7,020 bases of DNA, from contig JAFGNY010000334.1 in assembly GCA_016926765.1 (NCBI GenBank), positions 1-7,020 of the forward strand, given 5' to 3'. Source of the DNA: Bacteroidales bacterium (GTDB taxonomy: Bacteria; Bacteroidota; Bacteroidia; Bacteroidales; FEN-979). The translations under genes were made by a program, and so were the position numbers. Shown in pieces: positions 1 to 6,939 of the stretch. Below the pieces are notes generated by a model. The model saw only the letters and a list, made by a program, of their open reading frames with translations, had not been told where the DNA came from and searched no databases. Numbering within the stretch: the stretch's first letter is position 1; each line of letters opens with the position of its first letter.

Positions 1-1
1 C

Positions 2-3000
2 CAACTGGTCACGAACGATCCCGGCATGGCTACCTTTCAGGCTGCCTCCAGGGGGATCATCAATCTGCCGGACAGACCTGCCTACATCCCCACTGAACCA
101 TATTACATCCACCTGGTCACAACCCCTTCATACGATACCCTTCTCTTCATCCTTAATCAGGAAAACCAAAAACGAATCCTGACCTTCCGGAACCGTCTTT
201 CCAATACACAATACTTCAAAATCGTTGAACAATGGAAGGCGATAGCCGGAAAACCCAAACCCGAAATCGCCAGTCAGCTATGGAAATCTCTCGACATCCG
301 GGAAGTAAACCGGGAATTCTACCGGAAGATCAAGGAGAGATACGACAACCTTGTTGCCATCCTGAACCAGCAAACAGAGCATCAGAATAGAATCACCGAC
401 AATCCATGCAAACAGTTTGCCGTCAGGCTCATCGGCCGATACATCTTTTGCTGGTTCCTGAAAGAGAAAGGGATCATCCCGGCGCCATTGCTGGCATCGG
501 AAACCATCAGGGGTTGCCATGGCCAATTCTGTCAAACGTACCTGACACGACTCTTCTTCGATACCCTGAATACAGAAGTTCAAACGAGAAGTCCTCTTCC
601 GGCTGACGACCCGCTGGCTGATCTCTATTCCTCCATCCCATACCTTAACGGTGGATTGTTCGAAGAACACCCGGAAGATAGTCCATTTCACAAACTACCG
701 CTGGATGACTGGCTCGCTGGCTTCATTGAAGTACTGGAGTCGTTCGATTTCACGGTTGATGAAAGCAGTTCCCAATACCAGCAGGTGGCTATCGATCCTG
801 AAATGCTGGGCCGGATTTTTGAGAACCTGTTGGCCAGTCAGAATCCGGAAACCGAAAAGATCTCCAACCAGCGAAATGCATACGGCGCTTTCTATACCCC
901 GAGGGAAATTGTGGAATACATGGCCGATACCTCCCTGATGGCCTGGCTGGAGCACAAGCTGATGCCGGATCCGGCTGTTGATCCGTCGGGGGTTGAAGAA
1001 CCCGCCATCTCTTACGCCGGAACCTTGTTTCAGGTGACAGAGCCCGCACAGCAAGCACTGCTGGCAGAAGAGCCGGCAACCTGGTCTCCGGAAGAAAACA
1101 GAACGAAACTGCGGGACAAACTCACAAAACTTTTTCAACCGGGATGCGATACCAATCCGTTTGACCGGAAAGAGTCCCTCCTCATTCAACAGGCGCTCAG
1201 GGATATACGGATCCTTGATCCGGCGTGTGGTTCAGGGGCTTTTCCCATGACCATGCTGATGCGACTCATGGAATTGAGGGAACTTTTGGGTGGTTCCCTA
1301 AACAGCGCCTATGACCTTAAAAACGAGATCCTGAACCGGAATATCTTCGGCGTTGATATCATGCCTATGGCCATTGAGATTGCCCGGCTACGCGCATGGC
1401 TCAGTCTTATCCTGGAGGTTCGCTTCAATCCGTCTGATCGCAAACACAATTTTGGCATCCAGGCGCTTCCCAACCTTGATTTTAAATTTGTATGCGCCAA
1501 CAGCCTGATCGACAGCGGATACGATCGGTTTATCCAGACATTCATCCGGGATCAGCAGGTTAAAGCGGCTATCCGTCTCCATCATGAACTGGAAGAACTC
1601 AATGGCATCCGCGAACGCTATTTCGATCCCCAGGGAGACCAGTACCGAAAAACGGAACTGCGCAAAGCCTTCTATGCAAAAAAAGAGTTCATCAAACAGG
1701 CATTCGCTTCCATGAGGAAAACCCTTAACCTGGACTCCTTTCTGGATCATGTTGACAACTGGAACCCGTTTGATGAATCCCATCCCTCCCCGTTTTTCTC
1801 TCCGGGATGGATGTTCGGGCTATCCGATGGCGCCGATATCATCCTTGGAAATCCGCCTTATGTCCAGATCCAGAAGATGGAAGAGCCCCGAAAAACCGAA
1901 CTGGAATCACAACGTTTTTCCACCTGGGATAAGACGGGTGATCTCTACCAGCTTTTTTTCGAAAGAGGATTTCAATTGCTGAATAAACATGGAATTCTGG
2001 CCTTCATCACTTCCAACAAGTGGATGCGTACCAAATACGGCGCTTCCACGCGCTCTTTCTTCTCCCGCCAAACCGCGCCCATCGCTGTAATCGACTTTGG
2101 CATGACCCTGGTGTTTGAATCGGCTGCCATTCTAACCGGTATTTTTATTGCCCGGAAAAACGGTTTCCAGCGCAGGATTCCCATCTGCCGGATCGGAGAG
2201 GATCTTGCCGACCCCACCAACCTCTCCCGGTATATCGGCGATAATACCCTGATGATCAACAATCCCGGAGAACAGTCGTGGATCGCTTACTCAAAGGAGC
2301 AATATAGCCTGATCCGGAAAATTGAAGAACAGGGAATTCCACTGGAAGAGTGGGAAATTAAAATCAACCGGGGTATTTTGACAGGCTACAATGAAGCTTT
2401 TATCATTGACCAGGAAACCCGTGACCGCCTGATTGCCTCAGACCCGAAAAGCGCTGAAATCATCAAACCGATTCTGAGAGGGGAAAATATCAAACCGTAT
2501 ATCCCTGAATTTGAAAATATTTATCTGATAAATAGTCATAATGGTATAAAAGAGGAAATTATTCTTCCTGTTCAGGTAGAGACTGATTTTCCATCTATTT
2601 TTATTTGGTTAGGAAATTTTAAGGATATATTAGTAAAAAGACAAGACAAGGGAAGTCATTGGACTAATCTAAGAAATTGTGCTTATTTATCTGATTTCTC
2701 AAAACCCAAAATCATCTACCCGAACATGACAAAATATCTTCCTTTCACCTATGATGACAAGAAAGGGTATTTCTGTAACGACAAGGCTTTTATCATCACT
2801 GGCAGCCATTTAAAATACCTCACTGGCATCCTGAACTCCTCCCTGTTTAAATTCACATTCAAAGACCGATTTCCGGAATTATTGGGTGATACGCGGGAGG
2901 TCAGAAAGGTATTCGTTGAAAAGATCCCCATCAAAAAGCCAACGGAAGCCATTGAATCAGAAGTTTCCGGGCTGGTTGACCTGATCATGGATGTGAAGCG

Positions 3001-3136
3001 GCACGGGGAAGATTCAAATGAAATTGAACGGCAACTGGATCTGCTGATTTACCACTATTATCAACTTACGGAAGAGGAAATTCAGTTGATTGGGCGCTCT
3101 GCAGCCTCACCTGCAGTTGTGCATAAATCCGGTTGA
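2..3136 (+). CDS. Eco57I-like type IIG restriction-modification / adenine-specific DNA methyltransferase, 5'-partial
   Basis: This protein probably transfers a methyl group from S-adenosylmethionine to adenine N6 in a specific DNA site; many relatives also cut DNA in the same chain. The frame is open to the left edge. The first ATG (26) has no ribosome binding site and starts mid-domain, so the true start is probably upstream. Numbering from that ATG, I see LGRIFENLL (about 261), GAFYTP (287), SAM-binding motif I DPACGSGAF (398), GVDI (442) and catalytic motif IV NPPY (609), which marks an amino-methyltransferase. The TaqI/Eco57I-type specificity region follows, with RGILTGYNEAFIID from about 782 and RQDKG...LRNCAY near 870. 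The last 11 or so residues after the usual LTEEEIQLI ending look like a non-homologous tail. No PD-(D/E)XK nuclease motif is evident in the visible part, so cutting activity is undecided. No separate restriction or specificity subunit is present here, which fits a single-chain enzyme. DISARM-type or orphan methylase roles are less likely alternatives. Confidence 0.9.
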   Translation, partial: QLVTNDPGMATFQAASRGIINLPDRPAYIPTEPYYIHLVTTPSYDTLLFILNQENQKRILTFRNRLSNTQYFKIVEQWKAIAGKPKPEIASQLWKSLDIREVNREFYRKIKERYDNLVAILNQQTEHQNRITDNPCKQFAVRLIGRYIFCWFLKEKGIIPAPLLASETIRGCHGQFCQTYLTRLFFDTLNTEVQTRSPLPADDPLADLYSSIPYLNGGLFEEHPEDSPFHKLPLDDWLAGFIEVLESFDFTVDESSSQYQQVAIDPEMLGRIFENLLASQNPETEKISNQRNAYGAFYTPREIVEYMADTSLMAWLEHKLMPDPAVDPSGVEEPAISYAGTLFQVTEPAQQALLAEEPATWSPEENRTKLRDKLTKLFQPGCDTNPFDRKESLLIQQALRDIRILDPACGSGAFPMTMLMRLMELRELLGGSLNSAYDLKNEILNRNIFGVDIMPMAIEIARLRAWLSLILEVRFNPSDRKHNFGIQALPNLDFKFVCANSLIDSGYDRFIQTFIRDQQVKAAIRLHHELEELNGIRERYFDPQGDQYRKTELRKAFYAKKEFIKQAFASMRKTLNLDSFLDHVDNWNPFDESHPSPFFSPGWMFGLSDGADIILGNPPYVQIQKMEEPRKTELESQRFSTWDKTGDLYQLFFERGFQLLNKHGILAFITSNKWMRTKYGASTRSFFSRQTAPIAVIDFGMTLVFESAAILTGIFIARKNGFQRRIPICRIGEDLADPTNLSRYIGDNTLMINNPGEQSWIAYSKEQYSLIRKIEEQGIPLEEWEIKINRGILTGYNEAFIIDQETRDRLIASDPKSAEIIKPILRGENIKPYIPEFENIYLINSHNGIKEEIILPVQVETDFPSIFIWLGNFKDILVKRQDKGSHWTNLRNCAYLSDFSKPKIIYPNMTKYLPFTYDDKKGYFCNDKAFIITGSHLKYLTGILNSSLFKFTFKDRFPELLGDTREVRKVFVEKIPIKKPTEAIESEVSGLVDLIMDVKRHGEDSNEIERQLDLLIYHYYQLTEEEIQLIGRSAASPAVVHKSG
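2512..2705 (+). other. AT-rich block inside the methyltransferase specificity region
   Basis: By hand count, 2521-2700 has 51 G or C in 180 bases (about 28%), whereas 2161-2220 in the same gene has 37 of 60 (about 62%). The reading frame continues through it (about residues 829-893), and the encoded protein still matches the family pattern (RQDKG, LRNCAY, KPKIIYP). Codon choice changes abruptly to A/T-ending codons. I infer an intragenic replacement from an AT-richer homologue or a relaxed local composition; the sequence alone cannot separate these. Confidence 0.7.
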
Positions 3137-3351
3137 ACTTATCCACATCCTGAAAGGTCCCTTCGTAATAAAGAGATAATAACAACCGGCCGGAGTCCGG
3201 ATTCCCAGGGGATCCGGATGTAGATGAACCTTCCGATGATCCCGCTGAAGAATACGGCTGCCATACTCCAGAAACTGATGGCAACCAGTCCGCCAAACTT
3301 AAAGGATGTATGAAACAGCACCAGGATAGGCCCAAGGGTGCATATATAAAT
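3137..3351 (-). pseudogene. Remnant of a cytochrome-b-like integral membrane protein
   Basis: The minus strand reads, after a TGA at 3354-3352, about 70 codons that begin IYICTLGPILVLFHTSFKFGG and continue through FWSMAAVFFSGIIGRFIYIRIP. The hydrophobic helices, the H-x-x-F-x-F-G-G histidine motif and the SG-x-x-GR-x-Y-x-x-IP turn resemble Bacteroidota membrane proteins related to b-type cytochrome domains. I recognise this pattern from memory and could not search it. The fragment has no plausible start: it is bounded upstream by the stop and contains only a GTG at 3321. After RIP the frame loses family character, and a neighbouring frame stays open, which suggests frameshifts. It lies antisense in the gap after the methyltransferase gene. 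I infer a decayed gene of which only the middle survives. Confidence 0.5.
3196..3218. other. Strong hairpin downstream of the methyltransferase gene
   Basis: TCCGGAT (3196-3202) pairs with ATCCGGA (3212-3218). The stem extends inward by a G-T wobble and two further G-C pairs to a three-base loop. It lies about 60 bases after the methyltransferase stop. No T-run follows on either strand, so it is not a standard intrinsic terminator, but it could protect or define a 3' end. It also lies inside the antisense membrane-protein remnant and may be a chance product of GC-rich coding sequence. Confidence 0.3.
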
Positions 3352-3382
3352 TCATCCAGAAGAAGGGTAGTTAAGTAATTCG

Positions 3383-3418
3383 TATATTTGTTGCAGGAAC
3401 TATCGCAAAACAAATATA
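3383..3418. promoter_or_regulatory. Inverted repeat carrying two opposed Bacteroidota-type -7 motifs
   Basis: TATATTTGTT (3383-3392) is repeated perfectly as AACAAATATA (3409-3418) around a 16-base spacer. Each arm contains TATATTTG, which fits the Bacteroidota -7 consensus TAnnTTTG: one reads right towards the surface-protein gene, the other left into the membrane-protein remnant. I see no clear -33 TTTG at the expected distance on the plus strand, so promoter strength is doubtful. The arms could also be a dyad operator. This is the best promoter candidate for the gene starting at 3501, giving a leader of roughly 100 bases. Confidence 0.4.
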
Positions 3419-3498
3419 TGAAGATTTATTCAATCGTTGCAATGATATCAACAGAGGAAGATGAATCCCGGATTGCCTATGGCTGGTTAGCTCTTTGA
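3418..3498 (+). other. Possible 26-codon leader reading frame abutting the surface-protein gene
   Basis: An ATG at 3418 opens 26 codons (starting MKIYSIVAMISTEEDESRIA) and stops at TGA 3496-3498, two bases before the ATG at 3501. The spacing would allow translational coupling to the downstream gene, which itself lacks a clear Shine-Dalgarno sequence. There is no recognisable domain, no signal peptide and no supporting ribosome binding site, so it may simply be chance. I do not claim a function. Confidence 0.2.
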
Positions 3499-3500
3499 GC

Positions 3501-6500
3501 ATGAAGAGATTTGTCCTGATACTCATTGGATTTAGATTATTGTTATTGCCCTGTCTGGTCCAATCTCAATCTCTGACCAACGTTGGGACAGACTTCTGGG
3601 TGGCATTTCCCCCCAACTGGTCAAATCCCAACCTCTATTTATTCATCTCTTCGAATTACGCAACCTCCGGCACCATTTCATCTCCATTCCCAGGGGTAGG
3701 TCAGGATTTTTCGGTGTCACCCGGTATTGTGTCGCAAATTGCCATACCTAGTACCATTGCATTGCAGTCAGGCATTGAGGACAAAGGTATCCATATCACA
3801 TCCCTTGACCCCATTTCCCTGTATGGGTTAAACCGGGTGAATGCTTCCACGGATGCATACCTTGCATTACCGGTCAATGCGTTGGGCGCCGATTACCGGA
3901 TATTAAACTATATTGTGACTCTGAATAATGCCGGATCCTCCCTGAGTGTTGTGGCTACCCATGACGGAACGGTCGTTACTATTTATAACCGGCAATCGGG
4001 TGATATCTTTGATGTTACGTTGAACACGGGGCAGACATATCATCTGGAATCCCCCATCCTGGGCGATGACCTGACCGGTTCACGTATTCAGGCAACTCAC
4101 CCGGTAGCTGTATTTGGTTCGAATGAAATCGTCAATGTTCCATCATTCACCTGCGGCGCAGCCGATCATATCATAGAGCAGATGTTCCCAACCTATTCCT
4201 GGGGGAAAAATTTTGTAACGGTTCCGTTGGCCGGGAGGGATGACAGTGGGGATATATTCCGGATTCTGGCATCAGAAAATGATACCGATATTGAGATTGA
4301 TGGCACACTGGTTTCTACGATTGATGCAGGTGAACACTACCAGGAAAATCTATTGGGTTATAATTCGATATCAACGTCTAAGCCAGTGTTGCTGGCACAA
4401 TATGCCAAAGGCATGAATTGCTCGGGAAACATGAAAGGTGACCCGTTTATGATGCTGATTCCACCCCGGGAGCAATTTCTGACCAATTATACCGTAAGTA
4501 CTGTTTCTGGTTTTAATGAACACTGGATCAATATTGTAGCTCCTGATTATGCCCTGGGAACCATCCTGCAGAACGGCGTACTGATCCCTGTCAGCGCTTT
4601 TCTTCCGGTAGGGACAACAGGGTTTTACGGGGCTCAGCGATCCGTTTCGGAAGGTTCCCATACCTTCAGTAGTCCCTTTCCGTTCGGGGTATTCTCCTAT
4701 GGCTGGGGCTATGCGGATTCATATGGTTATCCAGGGGGAGGTTCCCTCTCTCCGGTTGCCACCGTCGACAGTGTTGCCCTGTCGCCGGATACGCTATATG
4801 GAGAACTAAATGTAACATCTGTATGTTTAACTGCTACCGTGTTAAACACACTGGGGAATCCGGTTGAAGGAATACTTGTCAACTTCGTCATCAACGGGAT
4901 CTCCCCGCTGACCGGAAATGCTTATAGCAACGCTGCCGGAGAGGCACACTATTGCTATACACGAAACGGAACCGTCGCAGGAACAGACACCATTTATGCT
5001 GAAGTATTCGGATTCACATCGGATACATCACTGGTGTTCTGGAGTTACCTCCCTCCCTGTGTCAATCCGACAGCGGCGGGCACCATCGGATCAGGTCTGT
5101 CATCCTGCGGCCCTCTCACACCTGCAGTGATTCTCAATATGATTTCACCTTCCGGCTACACCGGCACACTGGAATACCGGTGGCAATCATCTGGTGTTGG
5201 GGCGACAACTGGGTTTGCGGATATTCCTGACAGCAATTCCCCATCGCTAACACTGGATACTGTCGCACAAACCACCTGGATCCGCCGACTTTGCCGGGTG
5301 GATTGCATGCCCGACTGGAGTGGAGCGGATACATCCAATGTTGTTGAGATCGTGATCATTCCTCAGTTTCCGGTTGCCATTTCCATCACGGCATCCGGGA
5401 TCGACATCTGTGCGGGAACACTGGTCAGTTTTACAGCCAGTACGCAACACAAAGGTCTGACACCGCTTTTTTCCTGGCAGGTAAATGGCATTTCTGCCGG
5501 AACCAATGATTCGGTATTCAGCTATATACCTATCAACGGGGACCTGGTATTGTGTATTCTGGCCAGCAGCGAATCCTGTACCAGCAACAATCCTGATACC
5601 AGCAATGCCATTGTCATGGTGGTTTATCCGGTATTGCCGGTCGGGATTACCATTGCTCCTGATGTTAACCCGATTTGCGACGGTTTGCCTATAACCTTTA
5701 CAGGTGTCGCCGTAAACAGCGGCCCTACGCCGGTATATCAATGGCAGGTAAACGGAATCAATGCAGGTACAAACTCCTCCATTTTCACCTATATCCCCAC
5801 AAACAACGACCAGGTAACCTGCACACTCACCTCCTCCGAGCCCTGCACAACGAGCAATCCAGCAACGAGTAACGAGCTGCTGATAACTGTTCTTCCGGCG
5901 CCGGCAGTCACCTTCACCCCCTGCTTCGACACGATAACCGTCACCAACGCCAAACCGATCCGGCTTCGCGGCGGCATCCCCCTGGGAGGAGTGTTTTCGG
6001 GAACTGGCGTATCAGATGGCTTTTTTTATCCCGCTCTGGCCGGCCCCGGTATCCATGAAATAACATACAAATACAGCAACGAAGCCGGATGTGAAGATTC
6101 ATCTTTCATTTTCGTTTTCAATTTTCAATTTTCAATTTTCAATTGCGGCGACAGCCTGACCGATATCCGCGACAACCAACAATATCCAACCGTCCAGATT
6201 GGTTCACAATGCTGGTTTACTGAAAACCTGATTTATGGAACCGAAATCCCGTTTGCTACTCCCCAAAGGGATAATTGTATTCCAGAAAAATACGAAAATC
6301 CAGCAGCGAGCAGCGAGCAACTGGAAACGGGCTACCAGTGGGACGAACTCATGACCTACACCGAAAGTGAAGAGGCACAGGGCTTGTGTCCGCCGGGGTG
6401 GCACGTTCCTTCGGAAATCGACTGGAACCAGTTGTTTTCGTTTTACCAGAACAACGGCTTTGCCGGCTCTCCTTTGAAATATACCGGCTATTCGGGATTC

Positions 6501-6695
6501 AACGCTTTCCTGAACGGAACCGTATTTTTCAACCGGGATTGGTATTTTGAAGACTTCGCTACCTTTTTCTGGTCATCCACTTCCCACGGGCCGTTCAAAG
6601 CGTGGGCGCATGGGATGAATGAGGAAAATTATTCGGTGTCGTTTTATCCGGCGTTCCGGGCGAATGCGTTTAGTGTGAGGTGTTTGAGGGATTAG
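3501..6695 (+). CDS. Exported multidomain surface protein: IgGFc-binding, Big_1, PKD-like and FISUMP domains
   Basis: This is probably an exported, surface-exposed or secreted adhesin-like protein of 1064 residues. I chose ATG 3501 because a typical signal peptide follows directly (MKRFVLILIGFRLLLLPCLVQSQS, cleavage near residue 23, with an unusual Arg12 in the hydrophobic core); the in-frame TTG at 3495 adds only two residues. Domains in order: IgGFc-binding-type N-terminal region (about 25-415, with Cys218, Cys307, GDPFMMLIPP from 313); Big_1 invasin-like Ig domain (about 419-517, LTATVLNTLGNPVEG); a divergent Ig/PKD-like segment (520-620); two related PKD-like repeats (621-708, 709-798); another PKD-like module (808-876, GGVFSGTGVSDG); and FISUMP (882-1064, IGSQCW 900, GYQWDEL 944, CPPGWHVP 963, ending FSVRCLRD). 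I see no type IX secretion sorting domain at the C-terminus and no convincing lipobox. A heptanucleotide repeat sits at the PKD-FISUMP junction. Ligand and function are unknown. Confidence 0.88.
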   Translation: MKRFVLILIGFRLLLLPCLVQSQSLTNVGTDFWVAFPPNWSNPNLYLFISSNYATSGTISSPFPGVGQDFSVSPGIVSQIAIPSTIALQSGIEDKGIHITSLDPISLYGLNRVNASTDAYLALPVNALGADYRILNYIVTLNNAGSSLSVVATHDGTVVTIYNRQSGDIFDVTLNTGQTYHLESPILGDDLTGSRIQATHPVAVFGSNEIVNVPSFTCGAADHIIEQMFPTYSWGKNFVTVPLAGRDDSGDIFRILASENDTDIEIDGTLVSTIDAGEHYQENLLGYNSISTSKPVLLAQYAKGMNCSGNMKGDPFMMLIPPREQFLTNYTVSTVSGFNEHWINIVAPDYALGTILQNGVLIPVSAFLPVGTTGFYGAQRSVSEGSHTFSSPFPFGVFSYGWGYADSYGYPGGGSLSPVATVDSVALSPDTLYGELNVTSVCLTATVLNTLGNPVEGILVNFVINGISPLTGNAYSNAAGEAHYCYTRNGTVAGTDTIYAEVFGFTSDTSLVFWSYLPPCVNPTAAGTIGSGLSSCGPLTPAVILNMISPSGYTGTLEYRWQSSGVGATTGFADIPDSNSPSLTLDTVAQTTWIRRLCRVDCMPDWSGADTSNVVEIVIIPQFPVAISITASGIDICAGTLVSFTASTQHKGLTPLFSWQVNGISAGTNDSVFSYIPINGDLVLCILASSESCTSNNPDTSNAIVMVVYPVLPVGITIAPDVNPICDGLPITFTGVAVNSGPTPVYQWQVNGINAGTNSSIFTYIPTNNDQVTCTLTSSEPCTTSNPATSNELLITVLPAPAVTFTPCFDTITVTNAKPIRLRGGIPLGGVFSGTGVSDGFFYPALAGPGIHEITYKYSNEAGCEDSSFIFVFNFQFSIFNCGDSLTDIRDNQQYPTVQIGSQCWFTENLIYGTEIPFATPQRDNCIPEKYENPAASSEQLETGYQWDELMTYTESEEAQGLCPPGWHVPSEIDWNQLFSFYQNNGFAGSPLKYTGYSGFNAFLNGTVFFNRDWYFEDFATFFWSSTSHGPFKAWAHGMNEENYSVSFYPAFRANAFSVRCLRD
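5361..5896 (+). repeat. Two tandem PKD-like protein repeats in the surface protein
   Basis: Residues about 621-708 and 709-798 share the pattern FPV/LPV-x-I-(T/S)I...ICxGxxxxFT...TPxxxWQVNGIxAGTN-S-x-F-x-YIP-x-N-x-D-x-V-x-C-x-L-(A/T)SSE-x-C...NP-x-TSN. The nucleotide copies have diverged but share stretches such as TGGCAGGTAAA. Such repeats are common in Bacteroidota extracellular proteins, where they probably act as spacers that hold the functional ends away from the cell. Confidence 0.75.
6115..6144 (+). repeat. Perfect heptanucleotide tandem repeat (TTTTCAA)4 inside the coding region
   Basis: Units occupy 6115-6121, 6122-6128, 6129-6135 and 6136-6142, followed by TT, and a TTTTCG partial unit precedes them. 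They encode FNFQFSIFN between the last PKD-like module and the FISUMP domain. Because 7 is not a multiple of 3, a change of one unit shifts the frame. Loss of one leads to TGA at 6157-6159, and gain of one leads to TGA at 6221-6223. Either event would remove FISUMP. Confidence 0.9.
6304..6319 (+). repeat. Short heptanucleotide duplication (CAGCGAG)2 inside FISUMP
   Basis: CAGCGAG occurs at 6304-6310 and 6311-6317, followed by CA, and encodes part of PAASSEQ just before GYQWDEL. Two copies are too few to be very unstable. It lies in a variable loop of the FISUMP domain where relatives usually have a Cys/Gly-containing segment. A similar 7-base unit, AACGAG(C/T), recurs at 5849, 5864 and 5871 in the same gene. 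Confidence 0.6.
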
Positions 6696-6715
6696 CGAAT
6701 AGGGATTAGGGGCCA

Positions 6716-6739
6716 TATTTCACTATTTCACTATTTCAC
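6716..6739. repeat. Octanucleotide tandem repeat (TATTTCAC)3 downstream of the surface-protein gene
   Basis: Three exact copies of TATTTCAC run at 6716-6723, 6724-6731 and 6732-6739, followed by the degenerate CATTTGA. The unit starts 20 bases after the stop codon. A direct repeat GGGATTAG (6688-6695, covering the stop, and 6703-6710) lies just before it. It is probably a noncoding microsatellite; no function is visible. Confidence 0.85.
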
Positions 6740-6753
6740 CATTTGATATTGGA

Positions 6754-6807
6754 ACGCTGATGACGCAGATATCCCGATAAATCGGGATAACGCTGATTCA
6801 CGCGGAT
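6754..6807. repeat. Palindrome flanked by imperfect direct repeats, possible dispersed repeat element
   Basis: TATCCCGAT (6770-6778) and ATCGGGATA (6781-6789) form a 9-bp dyad with only two bases between arms. It is flanked by related copies: ACGCTGATGACGCAGAT (6754-6770) and ACGCTGATTCACGCGGAT (6790-6807). The GCTGAT/CGCGGAT pattern resembles short intergenic repeats that recur in Bacteroidota genomes, from memory rather than a search. The dyad could act as a transcript-end hairpin for the surface-protein gene, but no T-tract follows. Confidence 0.55.
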
Positions 6808-6910
6808 CTTCTCCCATGGCCTTTGGTCTCCTTGTCGAAGTCTACGCCGGGAAATCCTGATACCGGAAAAGTCGCTGTTCCGTTAAAACAATAATAACAG
6901 GTAATACCGT

Positions 6911-6939
6911 AAAAACTCCAATGGAAAGTTCCTTGGAGT
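6911..6939 (-). terminator. Intrinsic terminator for the minus-strand gene entering from the right
   Basis: Read on the minus strand, ACTCCAA pairs with TTGGAGT (6939-6933 with 6921-6915). An inner GGAA/TTCC stem (6932-6929 with 6926-6923) and a single unpaired base complete the hairpin. It is followed directly by TTTTT (6915-6911). A stem plus T-tract about 40 bases after the minus-strand stop at 6976 fits Rho-independent termination. On the plus strand the hairpin has no T-run after it. Confidence 0.6.

Noticed and set aside
26..28. ATG at 26 as the true start of the methyltransferase
   Set aside because: No ribosome binding site precedes it, the frame is open to the window edge, and the sequence appears to begin within a domain.
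695..1189. Long minus-strand open frame inside the methyltransferase gene
   Set aside because: It is antisense to a region with clear methyltransferase-family motifs and has Cys/Arg/Gly-rich shadow composition.
3196..3218. Hairpin as an intrinsic terminator of the methyltransferase gene
   Set aside because: No T-tract follows the stem on the plus strand, so it is listed only as a structure.
3066..3413. A 115-codon minus-strand open frame across the gap
   Set aside because: It begins at a TTG, overlaps the methyltransferase 3' end and has no coherent protein pattern. The membrane-protein signal is in another frame.
3548..3560. Lipoprotein signal (LLPC) at residues 15-18 of the surface protein
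   Set aside because: Proline directly before Cys18 does not fit the lipobox, and an ordinary signal-peptidase site near residue 23 explains the N-terminus.
5247..5741. Long minus-strand open frame inside the surface-protein gene
   Set aside because: It is antisense to conserved PKD-like repeats, with no domain or initiation signal.
6741..6827. A 28-codon minus-strand frame starting MGEDPRESALSRFIG
   Set aside because: It is composed of the palindrome and direct repeats at 6754-6807 and has no independent evidence of being coding.
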